From contig NC_079316.1 of the NCBI RefSeq assembly GCF_029931775.1, positions 64,668,064-64,732,063 on the forward strand: DNA of 64,000 bases, read 5' to 3'. The notes beneath the pieces were generated by a model. That model ran no database searches and was not told the origin of the DNA. It was given only the letters and a program-made list of their open reading frames with translations. The stretch is from Euleptes europaea. Its lineage: Eukaryota; Chordata; Lepidosauria; Squamata; Sphaerodactylidae. Position numbers and translations under genes: made by a program. Below are positions 23,351 to 34,048 of the stretch, piece by piece (the stretch's first letter is position 1; every line of letters begins with the position of its first letter).

Positions 23351-24423
23351 CATTAATTTCATTGCATTCCCTCACTTCCTTCTGCTGCCTCCTCCTGCAG
23401 ATTCCAAAGCAAACATGACACTGGGGAAGATCTGTGGATGGCTCATTCCCCACATTAAAAAAAATGTAGACTACAACAATTTTGAAATCGTATTATCATT
23501 CTGCATGGTTGTTAGGTATAATTTTGGGTCTGAGAGTTCCCTGGAACTGTCCTACCTTGCAGGGAGGGCATGCAGTGGGTGAACCTAACATGCTACCCAA
23601 GGGGAATTCTCCTGAGAGGTCAGGTTACACAGCTGCCTTTGTCCAAGAAGGGATGATCAGGCCCTTCTTGGAGAACCGCCAGATCATGCACTGCTAGGAA
23701 ATTCCATTGAATGACAGAAGTAAGATGACAGTTAAGCACAGTTTATTCAGAGATAGAAAGACAGACACAGTACTGTCAGCAAGCCCTCCGCCACCTCCTC
23801 TTGAGGCAGGAGACAGACACCTTCCCAAAGGCTGGCTCCCTTCCACCTGCTGAGGTAGGAGTGCATCTACTACAGACTCCCACTCACACAGAGATAAGGT
23901 ACACCTGACCTGTCACTGCGCCATCAGGCTCCTCTTATCCAGAGGAGGGTCAACCCCATTCGGTTGTAAAGACCCCATTCTGTTGTTTTATGGAGTATTC
24001 AAACTAATGGTTCTTTGCGCCTGCATTACATCTCCCTGAACATACGTAACCATGTTTGTGACTATATGTCCTGCATGTTCTGTCCATGTTGCAGGTGTTT
24101 TTAGTGGAGAGAACAGGGCAGACTATTCTCAGGTCCTATCTGGACCTTGGTCACTGTATGTGTTCATAGGGCCGGCCTCTGGTGGTCTTGTTCCTCTGTA
24201 ACAAATAAGTGGCTGTCGAGGGCAATACGCCGGTCTCCTGGCTATCTGTTGCTGACAGAATAAGATACTTCTAAGAGAAACCAAAAAAAAACACCTCTGT
24301 ACTCTTACCATAGGTTTAGAAATTAGTACAGGAAAATACTGATATCAACAATGCAAAACAATTTGTATTGAATGCTGCAGGACAAAAGATAATGAGGTGC
24401 TATATACAATAGGGGAGTAGTCA
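23351..24423. other. Unassigned sequence
   Basis: Contains direct and inverted CT- and GA-rich words around 23740-23960 that might be part of an old LTR, but no boundaries could be set. Confidence 0.3.
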
Positions 24424-24932
24424 AAGACTGATGGAAAAATGTGCTCTTCTAGATGGTGTAACTTGACTGCACATTTAGAGGGGGGACTGACCAGAGAGAC
24501 AGATAGATAGACAGGACACGGGAGGTCATCTCTAGTTGCACCTCAACCTCATTTCCTGTCCCCTTTGATGTTTAGAGATATATTGTCAGGGAAACTTCCC
24601 CTCTCTCTCTCTTCCCCTTTGCCCTTCATCCAAACAAGACCTAAAGCCGGGCGCTCCGCGCGTCCAGGCCTTCCCACCCCAAGATGGAGTGGAAGGCAGA
24701 TACCTTTTTATACCTAGAGAATTAGCAAGGTAGATTAGGATGGGGGACCCTTGTTTGTCCTTTCCTATCCAAAGTGTATTTCTACAGTAAATGTTCTTTA
24801 GTTTGATTAGAGCAAAAGACTGATGCTCCTTTTATTTTCACACACGCACGCATGAGCAAACTTCTGCTGTTAACTAAGCTTAATGCACTAAATACTGGAA
24901 ATATCACCACGACAGATATTTCCAACAAAGAC
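24424..24932 (+). mobile_element. Solo LTR of the Copia family, with 5-bp target duplication
   Basis: The LTR (24429-24927, 499 bp) starts TGATGG and ends TCCAACA. It is flanked by AAGAC on both sides (24424-24428 and 24928-24932). It matches the Copia 5' LTR at 7555-8040 in opposite orientation, through blocks such as GATGGAGTGGAAGGCAG, GTCCTTTCCTATCCAAAGTG, TAGTTTGATTAGA and TGCTCCTTTTATTT. Solo LTRs arise by recombination between the two LTRs of a full insertion. Confidence 0.9.
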
Positions 24933-25582
24933 AATATATGCAACAATAGGTAATAGTCCATAATATATGTCAAATGATGTCCAAGCTGGTAATCATCATG
25001 CTAAGGAATAAGATGGAAAGATGGGATACGATTGTTTCGGAGTCTTCTTCAGTCCCAATTATATCACCAAGAGTGTATGCACTCGTTTCAATCATGACTC
25101 ATTGTCCTAACCCACAAGGGGAATTGAAAAGTTCCTCATCAGGATACAAGTTATTGCCACACAATAATTCTTTGCAATAATCAACGGTCCCAAAGGATTC
25201 AGATATTGCAGTGCAAGCTAAATATACAGCATCTTACAGTAAGTCTATCACGTTTCCACAAGGGAAACAACGTGTAGCAACCTTCTAAGAGAGACAGGCA
25301 GTCTCTTGTTTCTCTGAAACACAGAGAGGCCTGGGTGCTTCTTAAAATGGCTGCACTTTGGTCAATAAAAAGGCCTAACTGAAGTACAGAAAACAGCTCA
25401 GAAACTGCAGGAAAATGGCTCATAAATGCAGGGTTGGTTTTCATATCTGTCATAGTCTCCCCATTCATTGCAGTCAAGGAAGCATACACAGGGTTTCAAG
25501 AGGTCTCCTATCTAAATACCAGCAGCCAGACCATACCAGCTTAGTTGTATCAGATGCTTTCTTTCCTTCTTCTGGGGCCTTA
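24933..25582. other. Unassigned sequence
   Basis: No gene or repeat recognised apart from a short 5S-SINE-like phrase near 25500-25545 (AGGTCTCCTATCTAAATACC). Confidence 0.35.
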
Positions 25583-25830
25583 GAATCATAGAATCATAGA
25601 GTTGGAAGGGACCACCAGGGTCATCTAGTCCAACCCCCTGCACGATGCAGGAACTTCACAACTCCCTCCCCCCCCAATGACCCCCTACTCCGTGCCCAGA
25701 GGATGGCCAAGATGCCCTCCCTCTCATCATCTGCTTATGGTCATAGAATCAGCATTGCTGACAGATGGTCATCTAACCCCTTCTTAAAAACCTCCAGGGA
25801 AGGAGAGCTTACCACCTTGAGCAATGCTTG
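25583..25830 (-). mobile_element. CR1 LINE 3' end
   Basis: Begins on the + strand with TAGAATCATAGAATCATAGA and GTTGGAAGGGACC, the antisense of the classical CR1 3' terminus with its ATTCTATG repeats. It continues through CATCTAGTCCAACCCCCTGC to AAAAACCTCCAGGGAAGGAG. Confidence 0.92.
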
Positions 25831-26521
25831 TACACGTAACACCGCCATTTGTTTCTCTCTGTGTTTTGTTTTGTTTTGCAATGGTGGCTTTGGTCATAGG
25901 AATATAATAATATGCAGTCAGTCATCCTTTTAGATATCAGCAGATAAGGATCATATGGATTGGGTTTTCCGAGCTATTTGGTTGAAGTCTGTATGTTAAC
26001 AAGAGGCACATTTTGGATGTTTTTTGTGCTACTGCTGAGCTCCCATTTCAAGTTGGGGATGCTGCTCTAGTGCTTCTAGATGTATGCAGAAGCCTTTTCT
26101 CTAAGTAGTTGTGGATGGGGATGTCAGAGCAGCCCCCTGTTAAAGTGTAGTAATGGCTTCCAACCCCCAGTTCCTCCCAGCCCTTTACAAAACCCAGCAT
26201 ACGGCGTTCCAGCTTTATGGTTTCCAATAGGAGCGTTTTAATGGCATCCGTCAATACGATGCGATTAATAATTTACCTAAGAATAATCTTTGTGGAGGTA
26301 TTAAATTAATCAAAGGTACTACAGGGAATTCAAAGATCTCTCTCGAGCCAGGTCGAAAAGTAGAGGCATTCTTCCTGATGCAAGAAAGATTTGCTCTGGA
26401 AGCCAGCCGCAGCCCATCGGCACAGCCTTAAGCATTTGTGGACTGGCCACTCAATTTCAAGGCTTTGAGCCAAGCTGTGGTTATGGCACGGGAAGGTGCC
26501 CTTGGGGTCTGGGCAGACCTG
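25831..26521. other. Unassigned sequence
   Basis: AT-rich with a TTTTG repeat near 25865. No coding evidence. Confidence 0.35.
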
Positions 26522-26739
26522 TTTATTTACTTCATTTATATCACACTTTTCTCCCCAACGGGGAGATTGGCTTACAACATTCTCCCCTTCTCCACTTTAT
26601 CCTCGCAGCGACCTTCTGAGGTGGGTTAGGCTGAGAGAGTGTGACTGGCCCAAGGTCACCCAACAAGCTTCCATGCCAGAGTGCGGATTTGAACCTGGGT
26701 CTCCCAGATCCTAGTCCAACATTCTAACCACTACACCAA
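26522..26739 (-). repeat. tRNA-derived SINE (type 3)
   Basis: The antisense blocks CCCAAGGTCACCCAACAAGC, GCGGATTTGAACCTGGGTCT and CTAACCACTACACCAAG are those of a tRNA-headed squamate SINE. The rest (CAGCGACCTTCTGAGGTGGG) is its body. A 5S/BovB composite copy with the same head lies at 31657-31942. Confidence 0.8.
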
Positions 26740-27070
26740 GGGCACATTCACACATCCTGAATAATGCACTTTCAATCCACTTCCAATGCACTTTAATGAT
26801 TCTATAACCTTAGGCAGATGATGAGAGGTAAGGCATCTTGTTCATCTTCTGGGCATGTAGTAGGGGTCACTGGGGGTGTGAGGGGAGGTGGTTGTGGATT
26901 TCCCACATTGTTCAGGGGGTTTGACTAGATGACCCTGGTGGTCCCTTCTAACTCTGTGATTCTATGATGGTTTGCAAGTGGATTTTACCATTTCACACAG
27001 TAATATCCAGCTGCAAAGTGCATTGAAAGTGGATTGAAAGTGCAATATTCAGGATGTGTGAAAGCAGCCC
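26740..27070. mobile_element. Small inverted-repeat DNA element, interrupted by a CR1 3' end
   Basis: The outer arms are inverted copies: CACACATCCTGAATAATGCA and CTTTCAATCCACTT on the left, AAGTGGATTGAAAGTGCA and ATATTCAGGATGTGTG on the right. The ends are GGGC and GCCC. This is a MITE-like structure with arms of roughly 50 bp. No target duplication is obvious. The centre is occupied by a CR1 fragment. Confidence 0.75.
26810..26970 (+). mobile_element. CR1 LINE 3' end nested in the inverted-repeat element
   Basis: Contains GTTTGACTAGATGACCCTGG, TGGTCCCTTCTAACTCTGTG and ATTCTATGAT, the CR1 3' terminus. It lies between the two arms of the surrounding element and so inserted later. Confidence 0.8.
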
Positions 27071-27163
27071 AATTTGGATCAAAGCAACTTTTCACTCTAC
27101 AATAGTGTGATCAAAATTACCTTCTCGTCATGCTTCACAATATGGAGATGCAGCAGGCAGTTT

Positions 27164-27260
27164 ACAATACAATACAATACAATACAATACAATACAATAC
27201 AATACAATACAATACAATACAATACAATACAGGTATTCCTTTATTGGCATCTTGAAGTAA
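27164..27260 (-). repeat. (AATAC)n microsatellite joined to an antisense LINE 3' end
   Basis: About 14 units of AATAC are followed by AGGTATTCCTTTATTGGCAT. On the - strand this reads ATGCCAATAAAGGAATACC and then (GTATT)n, a retroposon end with a poly(A)-type AATAAA and a simple-repeat tail. Similar CCAATAAAGG ends lie at 30933-30962 and 37840-37866. Confidence 0.65.
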
Positions 27261-28795
27261 TCATCAGGCAGTTGCTTTCTTGGTTTCTGTTCTGTGCCCA
27301 TCCACATACTAACTATAATATTCCACATAGAGCAACATGGTCTACACAAGGACTCTAATGTTATGTACCAGAAACAGAGGAAAATTTTACATATCTGTTA
27401 TTCATTTCCCCCTGGCAGAGGTCTTGAGGCTTTAATGTGTGCTTTACAGACATAAATTCAACAGATATAGCTTATCTTATAGCTGTAGCCTCAAGTCAAC
27501 AGAAGGTGCCTTTTGCTCCTTGGATGAAAAGTGAGATGAAAATGTGATCAAGCTCCAGATATGTATATTTCAACCCTAAACACATTTTGCAGCCTAGGAA
27601 ATCCTAGTGTTCAAGAGGGCTTACTCTAAAGTAAGCATGCTCAGGATTGCAGCCAAAAATTCCCATTGATTTCTGCAACTAAAGGGAAATGGAACCACCA
27701 TTTCCCTCCTAATATTTAAATACACCTCCTTTGTGGAAACACAAACACATGCATGTCCATTGTTAGCTTAATAGCATTCAAGACTTCCATATAAAAATAA
27801 ATGGAAAGAAACCTTTTGCCACCACTTTCATAATATATTTTTTCAGCCTCCATGAGAAGTCTAGCTAATGTATCTTCCTCATATAAAACATAATGTCTTA
27901 TTTGAAAAAAAAGGGAGGAACTCAGGGGTAGCATGGACTGTAATTTTAAATTTGCTGTGAGAGATTTCAAAGAGACCAGATTGCTGAGTTAAGTCTTGTG
28001 TCAATCTGCACTACAAAAAAAAAAAATTTTTTTTTTTGAACAGACTTCACCAAAAAGACAAAAAAGGATCAAAGTAGAGGCATGGAAGAATAAACTTTGT
28101 GGCCATAATCCAGCACAGAGTTATATCCACTTGAACTCTGCTGATTTCAATGGGATTTAAGCATGCATAACTCTGTGATGGATTATGGTCCCTGGAATAC
28201 CTTAAAGAGTTATTATCTTGGTCTAGAAATGAGTAATGGAAGATACGATAGTCCACCTATTAATATTTCAAGAGCAGAGTAAGCAAAGAAGACAAGATTA
28301 TGACATGGAAATCAATATCCATATATCTGAAATGCTATTGTATTAGCTATTCCTGTCACATCCAGCCATAAAATCACAGTCAAAACCATGTGCACTGGTA
28401 AGAATAACAATAATCAAGTTAATAATTATTATATTACATTGTCAAATGTGGGTCGGTGTTCATGAATGCCGGGTTGAAACCCTTACACAATTTACAATGA
28501 TAACAGTCTGGCTGCTGTACCATGGCGTCTGGAAACATGGAGATAATGAGATGAATTCCAGCTTCATTTGATTTTATAATCTGCATCTCAACAAAGGTTT
28601 CCAATGCAGCTTCCTCACAAACTCAACAGTTAAAAATATTCGCTCCCAATAAAATATTAAATTTAGAGTGTACGGTAGAGGTAAAGGTTACTGTCAGAAA
28701 TCTTCTCTTTCTTTCACAGTCTGGAACAGTACTGAAGTGAATGTTAAAGGAAGAGGAACTCCTGAAGCAGCTCCACCCAAATGCAGTGTTTCATT
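27261..28795. other. Unassigned AT-rich sequence
   Basis: Contains an A-run/T-run palindrome at about 28014-28038. No exon recognised. Confidence 0.35.
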
Positions 28796-29107
28796 GAGCC
28801 AGCCTGGTGTAGAGGTTAAGAGCAGTGGTTTGGAGCAGTGGACTCTGATCTGGAGAATCGGATTTGATTCCCCACTCCTCCACATGAGCGGCAGATGCAA
28901 ATCTGGTGAGCCAGGTTGGTTTCCCCACTCCTACACATGAAGCCAGCTGGGTGACCTTGGGCTAGTCACAGTTCTATTAAGAGCTCTCTCAGCCCCACCT
29001 ACCTCACAGGGTGTCTGTTGTGAGAGGGGAAGGGAAGGTGACTGTAAGCTGGTTTGATTCTGCCGTGAGTGTTAGAGAAAGTCGGCATATCAAAACCAAC
29101 TCTTTTG
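28796..29107 (+). repeat. tRNA-derived SINE (type 1), near full length
   Basis: Head AGCCAGCCTGGTGTAGAGGT, B-box region GGATTTGATTCCCCACTCCT, centre AGCTGGGTGACCTTGGGCTA, and tail GTCGGCATATCAAAACCAAC. This is one of the two best-preserved copies in the window. Confidence 0.88.
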
Positions 29108-29111
29108 GTTG

Positions 29112-29335
29112 TGGTGCGCCATCTTATATATCTATTGTGGATGCTTTATTGATTATGTTTATGGAACCGGTTTTATTTATTAGTGTTGTTTTAATATTAT
29201 TTTATTGTATTTTTTGCTAATTTGGTTGTTTTGTTGAAATTAATGACATTGTGAGTTGCCCTGAGCCCAGCCTTGCTGGGGAGGGCGGGATATAAGATTA
29301 ATAAAATAAATAAAATAATATTAAATAAAATATAA
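29112..29335 (+). mobile_element. L2-type LINE 3' end
   Basis: The 3' UTR words ATTGTGAGTTGCCCTGAGCC and GGGAGGGCGGGATATAAGA are followed by an AATAAAATAAATAAA tail. Only the last 200 bp of the element are present. Confidence 0.7.
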
Positions 29336-30189
29336 TCAATACGGCATGCAGTAAGAATCCCCCTTTCTTTTCACTCTGTTGCTTAAGGAATAATTGGTAA
29401 TTGAGGGAAGGGAAAACTTATACTGTATGTCTGGACCCCTGGCAAGATGAAGTTCAGGGACCTTCTTACAGAATCTTCTTTCTTTAATAGCTCTAGCTTC
29501 TGACATCAATATCCTCCATGAATTTATAAGAACTGGCCATTACAATACCCTGTGGCAAAGACTGTAGTGGAAGCGCAAAAACACCATGTGTTCGTACATA
29601 GATATGCCTGTCACAAGCATTTGAATGGCAATGTAAAAAAGATCAATTCTTCCATTATTTCTAAGGGTTTTTGGCCAATGATGAATTAATTTTGATTTAC
29701 TTTCAGATTTACTTGAATGAGCAAATTCAGTCAAAGTTTTAAAATGCAAGCTTACTGTGCCCAGTAGGAAAATTCTCTTCCTGCCGAAGAAAGCGCAAAT
29801 AATTAATAATCAAATCAATAATCAATCCATTTTTGCCAGTGCTTGGAAAGGATTCCTGTCATTTTCATTATATCCCGACTCTCTTTCCTTCTTCTGAAAT
29901 ATGCTTGACTGTAGTGCGTTTGGCAGTATTTCACACATGCATGTTCTCTGATGGGAGTCCTACTTTCCCCATCCTGCAGATTTCAGCTAGTGATTATAAA
30001 TGCTGTAATCTGTTTTCTGCCAGTCTCATGTGTTTGTTAAATTTTCTGTAGTTTTCTGTTACATGTCATTTTGTTTTATGACCCTTTGGTAACCATTTAT
30101 TGATAAATTTAACTTTAAAAAACACACCTGATTGTTTTTTATGACCTGACTGAAGCATCCATGAGCCTTGGGTAAAATTGATGTCACAA
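29336..30189. other. Unassigned sequence
   Basis: AT-rich, with no recognised repeat or exon. Confidence 0.35.
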
Positions 30190-31145
30190 GGCAGAGCAGA
30201 GGCACCTAGTACAGGACGCTGCGGCTAGACTGCTTGTCAGGGCCAGCTATTGAGATCATATGTTCCCGCAGTATGGCAGCAATTATACTGGCTACCAATC
30301 TGCTCTTGAGCCTAGTTTAAAGTTAAATTGTGGAACTCCCTGCCCCAGGATATGGTGATGGCTGCCAACTTGGAAGGCTTTAAGAGGGGAATGGACATGT
30401 TCATGGAGGAGAGGGCTATCCGGGGTACTAGTTAAAATGGATACTACTCATGATGCATACCTATTCTCTCCATGATCAAAGGAGCATGCCGAATATATTA
30501 GGTTCTGTGGAACACAGGCAGGATAATGCTGCTGCAGTTGTCTTGTTTGTGGGCTTCATAGAGGGACCTGGTTGGCCACTGTGTGAGCTTGATGAGCTTG
30601 ATGCTGCTGGACTTGATGAGCCTTGGTCTGATCCAGCATGGCTTTTTCTTATGTTCCTGAGGTGCCGGTTTTGTACTTTAAAGCCCTACATGGGTTGGGA
30701 CCAGGGTATCTGAAGGATTGTCTTCTCCCATACATTCCTGCCTGGGAATTAAGATCATAGGGAGGCCCTCCTCACTTTCTACCAATTAAAGCCACTTGTT
30801 TGGTGGGTGCATGAGAGAGGGCCTTTTCCATGGCAGCCCCACAATTATGGAACAACCTCCCCAGGGAGATGTGCCTGGCACCCTTATTGTCGATCTTCAG
30901 GAGGAAGTTGAAGACAGTCTTATTTAGGACAGATCAAATCAAATGACCTTTATTGGCATATTTTATTTAGGACAGCATTTTGATTGATTTAGCTTTTATT
31001 ATTGCCGATCCTAATTAGTGTTTTTAAACTGTGACTTTATAGGTTTTATAATTGCTGTTTTATTGTGTGTTTTTTATAATGTTTATTTATATTGTAAGCT
31101 GCCTTGAGTTCTGCAAGGGAGGAAGGCATTTAACAAATATTTTGA
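30190..31145 (+). mobile_element. L2-clade LINE, ORF2 C-terminus and 3' UTR, interrupted
   Basis: The two flanks encode the L2 C-terminal region. The left flank has an AARL-type stretch. The right flank has VLYFKALHGLGP-like residues, then RAFSMAAPQLWNNLP and LKTVLF. The 3' UTR ends in TATTGTAAGCTGCCTTGAGT. A CR1 3' end occupies 30315-30660, and a 30-bp fragment with a 13-bp direct repeat sits at 30933-30962. Confidence 0.8.
30315..30660 (+). mobile_element. CR1 LINE 3' end nested in the L2 copy
   Basis: Same sequence as the CR1 ends at 13670 and 16605: GTGGAACTCCCTGCCCCAGG, TTGGAAGGCTTTAAGAGGGG, GCACAGGCAGGATAATGCTG-type words and the CTTATGTTC terminus. L2 coding sequence stops before it and resumes after it. 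Confidence 0.88.
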
Positions 31146-31656
31146 AGCTGTTGTGCAGCTGCAAAGGTGTTCTCGCAGCTGCTCCAGGCAGACGATGTTG
31201 AGGCAAAAAGATCTGAAGCTCAGCTCATGAGCAATCGTGGCGGTGGCGCAGTCAGTTTACCCGCTGAACCAGTTTGCTGTGAAGGTTGCAGCATCCAGAG
31301 CCAGCACTGCCCTCTGTTATATATGTTTTTTCAAGGCTGCTCCTTCTCAGTGTTGTATATTACTGACTGGGAAGAGAGAAGACAATAAATGGCTATGCAT
31401 GGAACTAAATGGACTTTGAAATCTGAGCAGTTGGTGCTTGAAAGTACAGCAGCTGAATATAATGGATATTGGCGTAAGAGCCCCCAAACAGCAGGCCACT
31501 GATAAAATAATTCAAGGAGAGTTACTATTGATTACATAAAAACATTTCAGTGTTCAAAGAAAGTGCTTTATAATTTGATCTTGTGAGGTCTTTGTTTTTA
31601 TCACCCCACACTGTTTAGAATATTTATTTAGTTGCTGTTTTAGTATTGGGGAGTCA
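31146..31656. other. Unassigned sequence with a possible SINE fragment
   Basis: A short tRNA-SINE-like phrase (GGTGGCGCAGTCAGTTTACC) lies near 31243. The rest is unassigned. Confidence 0.35.
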
Positions 31657-31942
31657 TGGATGTTGTTGTTTTTGCCTTCAAGTCACAGCTGGCTTATGGG
31701 GACACCATTGGGTTTTCAAGGCAAGAGATGTTCGGAGGTCGTTTGCCATTGCCTTCCTCTGCATCGTGACCCTGGTATTCCTTGGAGGTCTCCCATCCAA
31801 ATACTAACCAGGGTCAGGGCTGTAAGTTTGTGACTGGCCCAAGGTCACCCAGCAAGCTTCCATGGCATGAATGGGGATTTGAGTTTGGGTTTCCCAGGTC
31901 CTACTCCGAAACCTTAACCAATACACCACGTTGGCTCTCGTG
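31657..31942 (-). repeat. Composite SINE: tRNA head, 5S-like centre, BovB-like tail
   Basis: On the - strand the order is GAGCCAACGTGGTGTATTGG (tRNA head), AACTCAAATCCCCATTCATG, GGTGACCTTGGGCCAGTCAC, then a 5S rRNA-like centre (GGTTAGTATTTGGATGGGAG), and then a tail of GGCAATGGCAAACGACCTCC and GCCAGCTGTGACTTGAAGGC. It joins in one copy the modules seen separately at 19769-20285 and 26522-26739. Confidence 0.75.
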
Positions 31943-31949
31943 GTTGATT

Positions 31950-32117
31950 TAGGCACCATTATTTTAGATCTACGGCATGTTTTTATATAAGTATATTTTT
32001 ACTATTATTCATACTGTAAATTGTCATATAGCTGTTTTTATTCTCATGTTGTACACTACCCTAAGCCTTGCCTTGTTGGGAGGGGGAGGATATAATTATA
32101 ATAAATAAACAAAATTA
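31950..32117 (+). mobile_element. L2-type LINE 3' end
   Basis: Ends with GTTGTACACTACCCTAAGCC, TTGTTGGGAGGGGGAGGATA and a TAATAAATAAAC tail, like the copy at 29112-29335. Confidence 0.6.
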
Positions 32118-32224
32118 GAAGTGCACACATTCTAGTTTGCACCTGTTTGCAGAATTAATTGAATTGACTTCATCCACAATATTTTTGCCATTTTATCTAC
32201 ATTATTGAACAATATAAACACTTT

Positions 32225-32645
32225 ATTATAGAATTCCCCATTACTATGTATGGGTGTGAAAGTTGGTCAGTGAAGAAAGCTGTCAGGAAGAAAGTTGATC
32301 AATTTGAAATGTGGTGTTGGTGGAGAGTTTTATGGATACCATGGATTGCCAAAAAGACAAATCAGTGGGTTCTAGATCAAATCAAGCTGAATCCCTAGAA
32401 GCTAAAACGACTACACTGAGGCTATCATAATTTGAGTACATTATGAGAAAACGAGACCCACTCGAAAAGACAGTAGTGCTAGGAAAAGCTGGCAGCAGGA
32501 AAAGAGGAAGACCCAACAAGAGGTGAATTGATGCTGTAAAGGAAGCCATAGTCCTTAGTTTGCAAGACCAGAGCAGGGCTGTTGACAATAGGACCTTTTG
32601 GAGGCCATTCATTCATAGGGTCCCCCTCTTACTTTGTTTGGTTCT
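32225..32645 (+). mobile_element. RTE-BovB LINE, ORF2 C-terminal fragment
   Basis: The translation gives MYGCESWSVKKAVRKKVDQF followed by EMWCWWRVLWIPWIAKKTNQ, the well-known BovB C-terminal region. Downstream a GKAGSRKRGRPNK-like stretch also fits. Stops interrupt it. BovB is abundant in squamates and donates the tails of their SINEs, several of which occur in this window. Confidence 0.88.
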
Positions 32646-33181
32646 TTTGGAAGAGAGAGCACTGCGGACTAATTACATTTTTGTAGTATTTGTTTCATAT
32701 ATAAATAGATAAACAGAGTATGTATGAAGGCAAAGAAGCACTCCTTCAGGGCAGCAGATCCACTATCCCACATCAGTTCCCCACAGAGAGAGATAAATCC
32801 TGTAGCCCTGAGGTACTTCAGCTAACACTCAGCAATCTGTTTTTCTAACACAAAGCACATTTTTACACAGACCAACACAGACACAAACACCCCACCTGCA
32901 CTCTCCCTTCAGCTAGAAGGGTTACTTTCCCCTGAGAAGTACTCTGATGAGTAACTTGAAGAAGGCTGTGAAGAACTATTTCCTAACAATTATCTGCCAT
33001 TGAGGAAAATCCTCAGGATCGAAGGCCCCAGCTTCAGTTCCCTTGGCTACACCCAATCAAAATGTTGAGGTACCAATTTACAACAATACCCATGGGTGAA
33101 ATGGGGCTATTTTTTTTTTACGTTGGGCTCAACATAAATTCTCACAGGAGGTTCATAATATAAATGTCCAAATGAAGTCCA

Positions 33182-33185
<4 letters not shown>

Positions 33186-33265
<80 letters not shown>
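33186..33265. repeat. (GA)n microsatellite, about 80 bp
   Basis: An uninterrupted run of about 40 GA units, 560 bp upstream of the KCNK18 start codon. The purine/pyrimidine asymmetry is complete. Confidence 0.97.
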
Positions 33266-33268
<3 letters not shown>

Positions 33269-33828
33269 GTTTTGAAATCCCTGAGGAACAGCCATTAGTC
33301 CACACAGTGGCAGAGGCATGGTAACCTGCTTGGAGAACTTAGAAGTTACTACTTCACTCCTTGGGGAATGTCCCTTATTACATACAAATCCATTATCGTA
33401 AAAAAAAAAAAATCCCATTAACTATACTTACTGGAAAATTTTCTTACAGGAAATTTTGTTTCTACTGTTGCCAAAGGGCAGGGCATAGAAAGCTATAACA
33501 CCGTGCTAAAACAGCCCCTTCCTTTAAATTATCAAGTGACTACCCGAGATGCATACAGCAGCTGGTCCTCTGAAAGCATTACAGCATTGAACCAATCAAT
33601 GCTCAGCACAATGTATTACCATCAGATAGGCATATATTTTAAGCCACAATTAGTTGCAAGCTGTATCCAGACTTCATTGGGGCCTGTAAGAAAGACTTAA
33701 ATTATAAAATCAAGAGCTATTTCAGCTTGAAAGAGAGTATTTCTCGGCCTCAAGGGTGTTTTTTTTTTCTTTTCCGTATTGAAATCTTTTCACTCTTGAA
33801 AGCTTTTTCTGGCATTGCTGATGAGACA

Positions 33829-34048
33829 ATGCCGCCCAAATCAGCTCCTCCCCGGCAACAGAAAAGGAGTTGTGCCCAGGTCTTTTGGGCCATCTTTCCT
33901 CACGCTTGCTTCAGCTGCAGCTTAGTGATCTATGCTTTGCTGGGAGCTCTTCTGTTTTCTCATGTGGAAGGCAACAACAAGAGTAACGAAAGTGAAGAAT
34001 ACAGGACTTTTATATGGAATCTTTCGATTCTCGCGAAGAACTTCTCAG
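33829..34048 (+). CDS. KCNK18: KCNK18 coding exon 1
   Basis: Encodes residues 1-73 plus one base. It holds the N-terminus, M1 and the start of the extracellular cap. The donor is CAG|GTATGT. Intron 1 is 1236 bp. Confidence 0.95.

Noticed and set aside
23700-24000. Possible additional old LTR
   Set aside because: Poly(A)-like and CT-rich words are present, but I found no termini, target duplication or second copy.
28014-28038. A-run/T-run palindrome as a possible terminator or cruciform
   Set aside because: Simple homopolymers joined together; there is no neighbouring gene to terminate.
33727-33828. In-frame upstream ATG that would add 34 residues to KCNK18
   Set aside because: The extra residues include a low-complexity FFFL stretch and have no counterpart in the human protein, whose N-terminus matches the 33829 start in length.
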